64,000 nt of DNA from CALBPI01 sp039821645 (GTDB lineage: Bacteria; Pseudomonadota; Gammaproteobacteria; Steroidobacterales; Woeseiaceae): the NCBI GenBank assembly GCA_039821645.1, contig JBCBNU010000002.1:62001-126000 (forward strand). Reading direction: 5' to 3'. The position numbers were made by a program, and so were the translations under genes. Positions 52,977 through 62,343 of the stretch are shown one piece after another (position 1 is the stretch's first letter; every line of letters begins with the position of its first letter). Under the pieces are notes generated by a model that was given only the letters and a program-made list of their open reading frames with translations, made no database searches and was not told the DNA's origin.

Positions 52977-55900
52977 CTATCTGAAGCGACGTTCGAAACG
53001 TACACCCAGCGTCAATGTGCTCGACTCAAGATTGTTGTATCCGGTCAGTGTTTCGTAGTCGACGTAGGCCGAAACACCATTCTCCATCACGAGCGAGACA
53101 CCCGCCGCCAACTGGAAGAAACTGGAATCTGGCGCATCGGTAAAGAAGCGAAATCTCGTTGCCCCTGGATCGTTCGCGAAACGCGCTGTAATAACACGAA
53201 GGTCATCTTCCATTTCATGCTGCGATGCCAATCGCAAGTGCGGCACCAGAACACCCCAGCTCGCGCTGTGCGTGTATGACATCCGCAAACCCGCCGACCA
53301 AATCTGAGACTGAACCGACTGCTCATCGAAAGCGAGCTCCCAGCCCTGCCCCTGAGTCTCACGGTACGCATCGATGTTCGTGTCCAGATAGTCGTAGCCT
53401 ACGAACGGCACGAAAAGCCATCCATCGCGATCGATGTTGTAGCCAAAGTTGGCGCTGAACACGCGCTGGTCACCATCGGTCTGCCCGAGCGCGGTTGTAT
53501 CAACGCCGCCCATGGCATCCATGAAGTTCAGGGTACGCTCGGTATCGAAATCGATACCACCGAACAGCGCCAGCATGTCGACATAAAATCGATCGGTGAA
53601 GTAAGTGCCGTAAACTGAGTAGGTCAGACTATCGGAGTCCAGCGTACTGTTTGATCCGTTGTAGTCGGCATCCGCGTTCGCAAATCCGATCGCCGCACCC
53701 AGCGCGATGTCGTTTCGGAATCGGTAATCGACGCCAGCGGTGACACCCAAGGTTTCGAAATCGAAACCGTTTTCCGTAGTTGTTGCGCCTTGGTCACCAA
53801 AGTTCAGTCGGCCATTGATGAACATACCCCAACGGCTGTCCGCCAAGAGTGCGTTCTCTTCTTCCTCGACGGCTCGACTAGCCAGCAGTCCACGCGGGAG
53901 CGTTTTGCCCTGTACATTCAAAGCGAGACCTTGCGCATTGATACCACGTGCGCCACCACGAAGCGCGGCCAAGCGAGCATCAATATTCTGCGTCTGTGTA
54001 TTCAGTACCTGGGTACTGAGCGTACTCTGCGCGAAAACTTCCTCCCCCGCGATCTGGCGCAATGCATCTCGCACCTCGTCTGTGTTGTCGGAACCGTCAA
54101 TCGGATTCGCGAAATCGATCAGTGCATTGCATCGACTGGCCAGCTGCGCGGTACCGCTCTCATTCTCCGTTTCGCCAGGGCTTGTCTCCGACGAATTCAA
54201 CCGGGCACAAACCGTGTCAATCGCACTTGCAAGCTCGAGTTCTTCCGGCGTGAGGGCAAGTGAGGACAGACTTTGTCGCCCACCAGGGGTGCCTACCGTC
54301 ACCGTCACCTGTGCCGCTTGATCGATGGTGTTCGCGTCACCGTCAGACACGGTGTAGAAGAACGTATCCGTGCCAATGAAACCGGTGTCCGGCGTGTAAG
54401 TGATCGTGTCTCCGGTGGATTGTTGATTAATGATCGCAGTGCCGTTGGTGGGCTCGGTCACGCTGACGATCGTGAGGTTCTCAACGCCACCATCGTCGAT
54501 ATCATTCGCCAGCACATCGATTTCGACAGATGCGCCGGACTCCACCTCGGTCTCATCGTCTGCCACCGGTTGTGGCGAGCCATTCGGAGCCTCGACCGTG
54601 ATAGTCACTGTTGCAGTACTCGTATCACCGCTGACCCCAACCGTGTAGGTAAACGAGTCCTGACCGGCGAACACCACGCCGCCCGGCGTGGTGGCCGGCG
54701 GTGTATAGCGCACACAGTCCTGGAAGAAGTCATCGTCGAACGTCACGCAGGTTGCTGCGTCGAGAATCTCGACGTTGCCGCCGCTCGTGCTCGCCGACAC
54801 GGCCACCAACTGATCTCCCGAGATCAACGTATCGTTGCCGAGGACATCCACCACAACTGCCTGCTCAACCGGCGTGGTGGCAGCATCGGCTAACAGATCA
54901 CGCATAGGGTTGCTGTTATCGCCTTCTACGGTAACGGTGACAGTCGCGGTGTCTGCGTTGCCCGCCTCGTCGGTAATGGTGTAGGTGAACGTATCTATCC
55001 CCGAGAACGGATTATTGTTCGCGTCCACCGACGGTGCGTCGTAGAACACGCACTGCGTCGTGATGCCCGGGAGGTCTTGCGAACACACGAACGCGTCCTG
55101 AATGATCGCGAAACTCCCGGCAGCACTATCTGATACAGCGGTGATCGTGGTGCCCGCTGGCAGTGCGTCGTTCGCCAGTACATCGATCGCAATCGTCTCG
55201 GCAAAGCGTGCATTGGCCGTGTCGTCGACCGCATCAATCGCAACCGCGGATGTTCCTACCGTGAAAGTCGCCGTACCGCGCACACCCGTCGCAGAGCCAA
55301 AGGGGTTGTCAGTGACGCAGTATTCAAACGAATCCGAGCCGCCGGGCCAGCCGGTGTTCGGCGTAAAGATCAACGACCGAGGGTTCTCGAAGTTCACGCT
55401 GATGGTGCCATTCTGCGGCTGCACAAAGCAGGAGAGATCTGTGAACCTCAGCGTGGAGATACCGTCAAAATCAGTTGCAGGACCGTCCGAACTGATGATC
55501 GGAAACACCAGCGGCACAGCGAGCGAAGCAAACTCAAAATTCGCTGGGCCGGTGACGGGCGCCTGATTTTGGATATCGTCGCATCCGTTGGCCGTATCGA
55601 CGACGGGCGTAAGATCACGAGCGCCATTCTGGAACCGAATCTCCGCCTGCGCCGACTGTGTGCGATCACCCGCAATCAGCGAATATCCGACCGACCAAGG
55701 CTCAGCTGCCGAATTGTCGTTACCCCATTCAATGCGGACACAGGCATTGCCCACGCGTTCAGCTCGCAGGCTCGGCGGACCGTTGCTGGTGTTGAAGCTA
55801 TCGATCACGTAGATCGGTAGCGGCGTCCCTGTCACCAAGCCCGCCTCATGCACGTTGAACACAATCGAGCCCGGCTCGGCAATGTTGTCATTAAAGGTAC

Positions 55901-55994
55901 CGTTCGCAGCCTCGGGCATCGCGTGAGCATTCAAGGACAGCCCCGCGATTGCGGCGAACACGAAACCTCGCCGACTGATGCAATTCCTGAACAT
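52977..55994 (-). CDS. Autotransporter with tandem Ig/cadherin-like repeats
   Basis: A 1005-residue secreted/outer-membrane protein. Signal peptide about residues 1-25 (RRGFVFAAIAGLSLNAHA), a unique N-terminal domain (to about 165), then four Ig/cadherin-like modules (FEYCVTDN, DTFTYTITDEAG, DSFTYTVGVSG, DTFFYTVSDGD with VLAND motifs), a helical linker with an Arg/Ala segment, and a C-terminal beta barrel (about 720-1005). The barrel ends RRFR rather than with Phe. The ATG at 55994 was chosen over 56036 because it starts the signal peptide. It follows the caspase gene by 63 bases and is probably co-transcribed. Confidence 0.9.
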   Translation of the reverse strand: MFRNCISRRGFVFAAIAGLSLNAHAMPEAANGTFNDNIAEPGSIVFNVHEAGLVTGTPLPIYVIDSFNTSNGPPSLRAERVGNACVRIEWGNDNSAAEPWSVGYSLIAGDRTQSAQAEIRFQNGARDLTPVVDTANGCDDIQNQAPVTGPANFEFASLAVPLVFPIISSDGPATDFDGISTLRFTDLSCFVQPQNGTISVNFENPRSLIFTPNTGWPGGSDSFEYCVTDNPFGSATGVRGTATFTVGTSAVAIDAVDDTANARFAETIAIDVLANDALPAGTTITAVSDSAAGSFAIIQDAFVCSQDLPGITTQCVFYDAPSVDANNNPFSGIDTFTYTITDEAGNADTATVTVTVEGDNSNPMRDLLADAATTPVEQAVVVDVLGNDTLISGDQLVAVSASTSGGNVEILDAATCVTFDDDFFQDCVRYTPPATTPGGVVFAGQDSFTYTVGVSGDTSTATVTITVEAPNGSPQPVADDETEVESGASVEIDVLANDIDDGGVENLTIVSVTEPTNGTAIINQQSTGDTITYTPDTGFIGTDTFFYTVSDGDANTIDQAAQVTVTVGTPGGRQSLSSLALTPEELELASAIDTVCARLNSSETSPGETENESGTAQLASRCNALIDFANPIDGSDNTDEVRDALRQIAGEEVFAQSTLSTQVLNTQTQNIDARLAALRGGARGINAQGLALNVQGKTLPRGLLASRAVEEEENALLADSRWGMFINGRLNFGDQGATTTENGFDFETLGVTAGVDYRFRNDIALGAAIGFANADADYNGSNSTLDSDSLTYSVYGTYFTDRFYVDMLALFGGIDFDTERTLNFMDAMGGVDTTALGQTDGDQRVFSANFGYNIDRDGWLFVPFVGYDYLDTNIDAYRETQGQGWELAFDEQSVQSQIWSAGLRMSYTHSASWGVLVPHLRLASQHEMEDDLRVITARFANDPGATRFRFFTDAPDSSFFQLAAGVSLVMENGVSAYVDYETLTGYNNLESSTLTLGVRFERRFR

Positions 55995-56057
55995 TGAGAT
56001 TCTCCCCTGCTTTTCGACGCCGGTATCTCGAGTCACGGTCGCCGTATTTGATGGTAA

Positions 56058-57710
56058 TCAATCACCTGTCTGATCGGACTCCGCGAGTACCAATGATCGA
56101 GGCACGAAAAAGAAATCACCAACCTCGTGTCCGGCGCGCCGGAGCGCCTTGATCTCTGGCTCCTGACTGTAGTCCTGCTCTGCCGCTGCAGAGATTACTC
56201 TGTCGCGCAATCGTAAGAACAATGACGGTGTCGTCATGAGACCATTATTGGCCTCAAGCTCATCGATGAATGCTCGGGCAAAAACCGAGTTGCCGCTGCC
56301 GCCGACATCGAGCACCGGTCGATCGCCACCGGATGACACCATCAAGCGAGAGCGTTTATCGAAGCGTCTGCGAATGAACCCATCGCTGGAGAACACGCTC
56401 TCATCGCCACTCAACATCATGCGCATACCCGGATCATCGCTGGTCAGTACGCCCGAGTAACAGGAGTCAGCCAACACCAGCACACGCTTCGCCTTGAAAT
56501 TGCCCATGTGGCTCGTGATCTGCTCAGTAGGTACCCAATACGTATCCACTGGTGGGCGATCCGCGTTGACCGGTAACCAATAGCCGGTCTCCGTGCCGTC
56601 AGACCCGATGCGACTGCCATGGCCCGCATAGTAGATCAACAGGTTATCGTCAGGTCCGACGATTGCATTCAGATTGTTGATGGCTTCCAGCACCGTCACG
56701 TCGTTGGCATCACGTACCAGCTGTACCGTAAATCCGTACTTGTCCTGCAGCACGTTGGCGATTCGCTCTGCATCGGACAGCGGCGTCGCAAGGTTCTCCA
56801 TGCGGTCGTAGTTCTGATTGCCGATGATCAGCGCGTAGTAGCGACCAAAGTTTCGGTCCCGCAAGCGCAAACCCGCCGATGTCGCGAACTCTTGTGTAGG
56901 CAGTGCTTGCGGCGACGGTGCGCGTAGGCGCGAGCGTGCCGTGACGGCTGCTGATTGCTCCACCTTGATACGTGCTTGCCAAGCGAGCAGCGCCTCGAGA
57001 TCGGCGTTCTCAGCAGCACCACGAGCGACATCGCTCTGCAGTTGTTCGATTTGTTTTTGCAGCAACTGAAGTTCGCGGTTCTTTTGCTGAATCTCTCCGT
57101 CGAGTTCTTGGCGTAGGGCTTCAAGCTCCTGATCCGCTGCAGATCGATAGAGCAGGTCATCTTCAGACAACCCCCAAGACTGACGGTATAAATTAAGCGC
57201 CTTGAGACGGTCCTGCTCGACACCGCGACCGAGCTCATACAACGTGCCGAGGTTCAGCATCGCGCGCTCATCACCCTGAGCCGCTGCCTTGGCATACCAG
57301 ATGACCGCCGCCTCATAATTCGGCTCACCGCCGAGTCCGCGCTCAAAAATCTCACCAACCGCGTTCTGCGCTTCCGCATCGCCGGCCTGCGCTGCGCTCA
57401 TCCAGACATTTAACGCCGATTTGAGATCCGCCCGATCGTAGGCGACGTATTCACCACCACGCACCCTGCAATCGTTGGCGGTCGTGCGTGTCGGGCGACG
57501 CGGCGAAAGGAAAGTTCGCCCGCCGAGCTGGCGCACTTGTCCTGGCAGCAGGCAGTCGACGATGTAGAGCGCGGAAACGTCGGTGCGCCCGGCGACCGCC
57601 TCGCCGCCGAGGGGCGTCGTGGGCTGTGCTGCGCACCCTGTGAGCAGCAGTCCGGACGTCAGGCATGCGCTCAAGAAACCGCGATATTTTTGTGCTCTTT
57701 GTTGTTTCAT
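56058..57710 (-). CDS. Caspase-fold (peptidase C14) lipoprotein with Sel1 repeats
   Basis: A 550-residue lipoprotein: lipobox LLLTGC (Cys26), two Sel1 repeats (94-166), a coiled coil (about 190-250) and a caspase-like domain (290-510) with the dyad His364 (YYAGHGS) and Cys417 (ADSCYSG). It should reside in the periplasm, anchored in a membrane. The ATG at 57710 starts the signal peptide. It lies 72 bases after the Ser/Thr kinase gene. Substrate unknown; the kinase or the autotransporter are obvious candidates to test. Confidence 0.92.
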   Translation of the reverse strand: MKQQRAQKYRGFLSACLTSGLLLTGCAAQPTTPLGGEAVAGRTDVSALYIVDCLLPGQVRQLGGRTFLSPRRPTRTTANDCRVRGGEYVAYDRADLKSALNVWMSAAQAGDAEAQNAVGEIFERGLGGEPNYEAAVIWYAKAAAQGDERAMLNLGTLYELGRGVEQDRLKALNLYRQSWGLSEDDLLYRSAADQELEALRQELDGEIQQKNRELQLLQKQIEQLQSDVARGAAENADLEALLAWQARIKVEQSAAVTARSRLRAPSPQALPTQEFATSAGLRLRDRNFGRYYALIIGNQNYDRMENLATPLSDAERIANVLQDKYGFTVQLVRDANDVTVLEAINNLNAIVGPDDNLLIYYAGHGSRIGSDGTETGYWLPVNADRPPVDTYWVPTEQITSHMGNFKAKRVLVLADSCYSGVLTSDDPGMRMMLSGDESVFSSDGFIRRRFDKRSRLMVSSGGDRPVLDVGGSGNSVFARAFIDELEANNGLMTTPSLFLRLRDRVISAAAEQDYSQEPEIKALRRAGHEVGDFFFVPRSLVLAESDQTGD

Positions 57711-57782
57711 GACAGTCCTTACGCGAAAGCTGTCGGTTACCGGCCAAAAATCCCGTTTGAGTCTCAATCGTAAGCGAGGACG

Positions 57783-59663
57783 CTAGGTCCCACCCGTACC
57801 CAGCGCAGCTCGTAAACGCTTTTGCGCGGCTCGCAATCGGCCGTGCTCTGCCAGATAGGGGTTCACCGATGCGGTCTCCATGTCCTTCAGCAATCGACGC
57901 TGCTCCTCTACAGAGATCGCATCAGGTTGTAGCGCGATCAACGCGTCCGCGACGGCATTGAGTCCCGCGGTCGCGCGCGGATTGTCGGGATGGATATCGA
58001 ATGCTGCAGCAAAGTCGTTATACGCACCGCCGATCCAGGGTGGGTCGTTCGCGAGCCACTCATTACCCGAGTCAACAAACGTCTCAAAGCGCTGTTGTTG
58101 CTCCAGACTCAACTCTTCCCAAGGAAATGCAGGCCCCTGCGGCTGAAGCGCCTGCACCGCAAAAAACAGTGCAACGGCAGCCAGGCCACCGATTGCCGCC
58201 AGCAAACCACGTTGTCGACCCTGCTTGCCGCGGAACGTCTCCAGAAAGATGCCGGCATCCTCAATGCGATCCTCACGCGCAAAGGCAAGCCCCTGCGCAA
58301 TCGCCTGCCACTCATGCTTCGGGAGCCCTTTGATGGGTTCGGGTTGTAATCCAAGCTCCATCGCCCGCTCGGCCGTTTTGCGATCAAACGGGTGCTTACC
58401 GGTGAACAACAGATAGGCTGTGACAGCGAGTCCGTAGACGTCATCCGATGGATGCGGCTCCGCACCATCAAACATTTCGACACTGGCGTAGGCCGGAGTC
58501 AGGCTCCGCAAATCACCGGCATCGAACAGCGTCTTATCGCCCGCGTCCTCACCTTTGAATTTGGCGGCTCGCGCGATCCCGAAGTCGAGGACCTTCACCC
58601 GATTGTCCTCGGTCAAAAACACGTTGCCGGGCTTGAGGTCGGAGTGAATGATGCGTTTCTCGTGCGCATACGCGAGGCCCTGTGCCATTTGATCGATGAG
58701 GCGGCGCGCGACCTCCGGGTCGAGACCGACATCCTTATGACGGCGCACCAGCCTGTCGAGCGGCTCACCGCGCATCAGCTCCATCGTCATGTAGACGGTG
58801 GTGCCGTCACGGTCAAAGTCATACACGGTAACGATATTCGGGTGCGCCAGCGTCTGTGCTTTTCGTGCCTCACGCTGCAGCGCCATCAACGCCTGCGGAT
58901 GCTCCTGAAAGGTCTTGCTCAGCACTTTGATGGCGACGAACGGATCGCGATCCTTCGCCTCATCTTTGCGCTTGTCGCGCGCCTTGAACACCGCGCCCAT
59001 ACCGCCGCGACCGAGCTGCTCCTCGATCAGAAATCGACGCTTCAGGACGACGCCGGTTTCCACTGGCCCCTTGTGACGTTCGATCCACTGCTCCGGGTTC
59101 TCCCAATTCGAACCCGTACCTGTCGGCAAAGGTACAGAGCCCGTCGGAAAAGGGCCTGACCCGGTGCCTCTGGTCAGCCGCTGTGATGGCGCGGGTGTTT
59201 CGTTGATCGGAAGTGTCGGATCGTGGCGCGCTGGAGCCTCTGACTGAATAGGCTGCGTATCCGCGACATGCGCATTGATCTTGATCGTCGGTGCCACGTG
59301 TGAATTCACAACCACCGTCGTATCAACATGTTTATTGATCTTCTGCGTTGGTTGGAAGGTGGTCGGCGCGTTGTCAGCGCTAACAGGTTCGGTCACACCT
59401 GCGAGTGTGGCGTCGTCGGACAGCGGCGCTGTGGGGTCGACTCGCGGTGCTTCTCCCTGCAGGCGACGCGACAGCGACTGAAACAAGGCTTCCGCCATCC
59501 GGCCCGAATCGCGTTGTTTTTCGATGATAGACAGCGCGCTATCGAGGTAGTCGTCCTCGGCAACTACTGCGTCGATCACCTGCTCTAGCGCATCGAGATC
59601 CAAACTGCCAGACAAGTAAGCCCCGAGCTTCCGGCTAAATTGCGTCATTAGCGATTGCGACAT
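57783..59663 (-). CDS. Transmembrane Ser/Thr protein kinase (PknB-like)
   Basis: A 626-residue kinase. An N-terminal helical domain (1-70), a low-complexity linker with three exact 10-residue repeats of [IV]NxHV (109-133), a kinase domain (210-480) with GRGGMG, Lys246 (VAIK), HSD at 340-342 in place of HRD, and DFG (360-362), a single span (about 486-505) and a C-terminal TPR-like periplasmic domain. The non-RD loop suggests activity not requiring activation-loop phosphorylation. Start at 59663 has GGGGAGG upstream; an ATG at 59756 would add 31 residues. Confidence 0.9.
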   Translation of the reverse strand: MSQSLMTQFSRKLGAYLSGSLDLDALEQVIDAVVAEDDYLDSALSIIEKQRDSGRMAEALFQSLSRRLQGEAPRVDPTAPLSDDATLAGVTEPVSADNAPTTFQPTQKINKHVDTTVVVNSHVAPTIKINAHVADTQPIQSEAPARHDPTLPINETPAPSQRLTRGTGSGPFPTGSVPLPTGTGSNWENPEQWIERHKGPVETGVVLKRRFLIEEQLGRGGMGAVFKARDKRKDEAKDRDPFVAIKVLSKTFQEHPQALMALQREARKAQTLAHPNIVTVYDFDRDGTTVYMTMELMRGEPLDRLVRRHKDVGLDPEVARRLIDQMAQGLAYAHEKRIIHSDLKPGNVFLTEDNRVKVLDFGIARAAKFKGEDAGDKTLFDAGDLRSLTPAYASVEMFDGAEPHPSDDVYGLAVTAYLLFTGKHPFDRKTAERAMELGLQPEPIKGLPKHEWQAIAQGLAFAREDRIEDAGIFLETFRGKQGRQRGLLAAIGGLAAVALFFAVQALQPQGPAFPWEELSLEQQQRFETFVDSGNEWLANDPPWIGGAYNDFAAAFDIHPDNPRATAGLNAVADALIALQPDAISVEEQRRLLKDMETASVNPYLAEHGRLRAAQKRLRAALGTGGT

Positions 59664-59868
59664 GCCGCGCCTGCCTCCCCAGTACAGCCTAGAGCGTATC
59701 AAATCAATGGTGTCGCGATCGGGTACAAGGTCCCGCTTTAGTGCTTTGCTGCCCATATTTGTCCTGACGCAATTGCACGCCAAAACCGGACAAGAAAACC
59801 TGTCAGTACCGGTACCTAGAAACGCTTAGCCAGTCTAAGCCATAGCGCGATCACAGCAACTCGTGGGC

Positions 59869-60714
59869 TTAGTCGCGAACAACCGTCTTAAGGTAGGCGC
59901 TGGTTTCGGAAAGACTCCGTTCCTTCTCTGCCACCCAGAAAATGTGTTTGCAGAATAGGGTCTTTGGCGAGAGGTTGAGCTTTGCGCGCTCTCGGAAAAT
60001 ACCGTGCACCAATTCATCCGAACCCGCATTGATCTTCTTGCGGTAGAAGCGCGGCGTCAGGAACGAAAACAACGCCAGTAGCGGGTAGGTGATGCCGAGA
60101 AGTACCGCCGTAGTGCCGACGTCGGTTCTGACGCGCTCGGTCACTTTGAAACCGCTGATGTCCATCAGGGTCTGGAGGTGTTGCACACCGACAAGAAACA
60201 GGTGGCCGAAATAGAGCTTCTCGGAAGTCTCGTTCGCGAACCAGACGCTGTCGACCGCAGTTGGCGGCATGCGTTTCCAGAAATCGGTTTCGAACAAGAA
60301 CCCAGATAAGCGGGCACGAAGCTGGGAAGCGTTGGGCGTGGTCATGAGCAACTGACCGCCTGGCTTCAACACGCGGTTGAACTCTTGCAAAACAAACAAT
60401 TGGTTCGGTACATGTTCGATGCCTTCCTGGCAAATGATCATATCGATCGTTGCATCTTCGACCGGCAGTTTCTCCGAAAGGTCTGCGAATCGCGCCTCGA
60501 CATCCGAGACTTTCATAAACTCCGGAAACAAGTCGAGCGAGATCACCGTCGCACCACGCTTCTTGAACTCCCAGGTCGAGCGTCCATCACCACTTGGAAT
60601 GTCGAGAACAGTCTTGCCGGGCAGATCCGGTAGTTCGCGAATATAGCGGCGCACGAAACCGTGGATTCCTCGAATGGGTTTATCGTCTGCACCGAAAGGT
60701 TGTTCTGTTGACAC
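59869..60714 (-). CDS. Class I SAM-dependent methyltransferase
   Basis: A 281-residue enzyme with the SAM-binding motif VLDIPSGDGRST, acidic motif II (SLDLFPEF), the post-motif ICQEGIEHVPNQ and the proline-type GGQLLMTTPNASQL. Family resemblance is to glycan or lipid methyltransferases of the Methyltransf_11 type. A GTG start at 60714 has GAGGAG eight bases upstream; an ATG 28 codons earlier adds a segment without a ribosome binding site. A hydrophobic stretch near residue 220 (LLGITYPLLALFSFL) hints at membrane association. The substrate is unknown. Confidence 0.85.
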   Translation of the reverse strand: MSTEQPFGADDKPIRGIHGFVRRYIRELPDLPGKTVLDIPSGDGRSTWEFKKRGATVISLDLFPEFMKVSDVEARFADLSEKLPVEDATIDMIICQEGIEHVPNQLFVLQEFNRVLKPGGQLLMTTPNASQLRARLSGFLFETDFWKRMPPTAVDSVWFANETSEKLYFGHLFLVGVQHLQTLMDISGFKVTERVRTDVGTTAVLLGITYPLLALFSFLTPRFYRKKINAGSDELVHGIFRERAKLNLSPKTLFCKHIFWVAEKERSLSETSAYLKTVVRD

Positions 60715-60872
60715 CCTGGAGCTCCTCGTCGCGAATTCGTATTGCCGGCCACAGAGACCAACGTGGGTTTCGGCTGCTTGAACTAGCCCGCAAGCCATTG
60801 CGGTTTTCCGCCTTGTTAATCGACGATAGTATATACGGCGTGGTGAGGTCTTCTGCTACGAGGGGTAACGAC

Positions 60873-61133
60873 ATGAAGTACGTGATCATCCCATCGAACT
60901 ACGAAGCGTGGCGCCACTGCATCACCGTCGAGTGCGTCATTCCATTGACCGCCGACTTCGTCGCCACCCGCCTTAAGGTATGGAACGTCGTGAATGTGCA
61001 GGTGACTGCCCGATTCAGGGCGCTTTATGGTGATACCCGTTGGCGTGCGGTGATCGGTTGGTTTGAGCGAGCCAGCCGCGAACTCCAGCTCAGGCACGAG
61101 ACCCCACCCGACCAGATGGCCTATCGCTCTTGA
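60873..61133 (+). CDS. Small protein of unknown function
   Basis: An 86-residue protein (MKYVIIPSNYEAWRHCITVE...). AGGGG lies seven bases upstream of the ATG at 60873, which decides the start; upstream codons in the same frame overlap the methyltransferase start region. There is no signal peptide or membrane span, and it is rich in Arg/Trp/Val. I recognise no family. It precedes folE2 by 181 bases with no evident link. Confidence 0.7.
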   Translation: MKYVIIPSNYEAWRHCITVECVIPLTADFVATRLKVWNVVNVQVTARFRALYGDTRWRAVIGWFERASRELQLRHETPPDQMAYRS

Positions 61134-61314
61134 ATCGAGAGCGTCCAACCCCAATACTTAGACAAAGAGGTGGTCCGCAAGCCTCGACAAATGCTCGGCA
61201 AGATTGCCGGGATTTTGGAAAACCTGATCATCTGCTACACCCCGTGGCCTGTCTCAGCTGCTCTCAGAGGCCGAGATCGAGACAGTCGACGATCGCTAAG
61301 TAAAGGATTTACCG

Positions 61315-62262
61315 ATGAATAGTCGCACTTCCGCATTGATGGCAATGCCGGACATCGCATCCCGCGCGTATCTCCAGCCGCAGGGCACACTCGATTGGGT
61401 GGGCATGAGCAATGTCGAACTTCCACTCACCATTTCGGATGATGGCGCAACTCGTGCAGTAGCCGCCCGAGCGCAAATCTACGTCGACTTGATCGACCCG
61501 CAGGCAAAAGGCATCCATATGTCGCGTCTCTACCTGATGCTCGACGCCAGCGCCGGCGCGAACGCATTGACGCCGGCCATGATGACGGAGCTCTTGGGCG
61601 AAGTCCTGAACTCGCACAGTGACCTTAGTTCGAAGGCATTCCTTCAGTTTGATTTTGAGTACCTGCTTCGCCGCCCGGCGCTGCTTTCCGACAATTCGGG
61701 ATGGAATGCGTACCCGGTCACGCTGAAAGGCACCTTCATCGACGGTCAACTGCACATCGAGCTCGGTGTCACGGTTCGATACTCCTCGACGTGCCCATGC
61801 TCTGCCGCCCTCTCGCGCCAAATCATTCAGGAGCAGTTCGACAAAGATTTTGCCGGCAAAGCGACCGTTTCTGCAGAGCAGGTCCGGGCGTGGTTGGGCA
61901 CCGAAGAAGGTATCGCCGCGACTCCGCACTCGCAACGCAGCGAAGTGCACATCCTGACCAAGCTCGAACCCGGCATTGCCGAGTTCCCGATATCGAGCCT
62001 GATCGACTCGATTGAGGACACGCTGCAGACGGCCGTGCAGACCGCAGTGAAGCGCGAAGACGAGCAGGAATTTGCACGCCGAAACGCGGCTAACCTGATG
62101 TTCTGCGAAGACGCTGGTCGCCGGGTGCAAAAGGCGCTAAACAATGATGAGCGATTCTCGGACTTCTGGGTTCGAGTCGAGCACATGGAGAGTTTGCACC
62201 CGCACGATGCGGTCAGCATCGTGACTAAGGGCGTGCCCGACGGATATCTGCCTATCCCCTAG
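61315..62262 (+). CDS. folE2: GTP cyclohydrolase IB FolE2
   Basis: A 315-residue type IB GTP cyclohydrolase (COG1469), the first step of folate synthesis and also of queuosine-precursor synthesis, active without zinc. The conserved metal/catalytic segment STCPCSAALSRQI and the N-terminal VGMSNVELPL identify the family. AAAGGA precedes the ATG by 6 bases. FolE2 genes are often Zur-regulated; no clear Zur box is visible in the 181 bases upstream. Confidence 0.93.
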   Translation: MNSRTSALMAMPDIASRAYLQPQGTLDWVGMSNVELPLTISDDGATRAVAARAQIYVDLIDPQAKGIHMSRLYLMLDASAGANALTPAMMTELLGEVLNSHSDLSSKAFLQFDFEYLLRRPALLSDNSGWNAYPVTLKGTFIDGQLHIELGVTVRYSSTCPCSAALSRQIIQEQFDKDFAGKATVSAEQVRAWLGTEEGIAATPHSQRSEVHILTKLEPGIAEFPISSLIDSIEDTLQTAVQTAVKREDEQEFARRNAANLMFCEDAGRRVQKALNNDERFSDFWVRVEHMESLHPHDAVSIVTKGVPDGYLPIP

Positions 62263-62284
62263 GCCTCATACCGCCTGCGAAAAT

Positions 62285-62315
62285 CCGTGGACTGGCAGCT
62301 AGTGCCAGCCCACGG
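62285..62315. terminator. Bidirectional-type terminator between folE2 and the porin
   Basis: CCGTGG-A-CTGGCA and TGCCAG-C-CCACGG form a 12-bp stem around GCTAG. On the minus strand it is followed by ATTTTC, fitting the end of the porin transcript; the plus side has no U-tract. Confidence 0.65.
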
Positions 62316-62343
62316 CATCGCGGGGGGTGTAGTTAGTTGATCA

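Noticed and set aside
54273..54893. 206-residue plus-strand frame within the autotransporter gene
   Set aside because: It is an antisense shadow of the Ig-like repeat region; the minus-strand frame carries clear domain motifs.
60594..60872. Upstream extension of the small protein at 60873-61133
   Set aside because: It runs antisense through the methyltransferase start; AGGGG seven bases before 60873 decides the start.
61134..61314. Zur box or riboswitch before folE2
   Set aside because: No GTTATA-type inverted repeat or recognisable structured leader was found in this gap.
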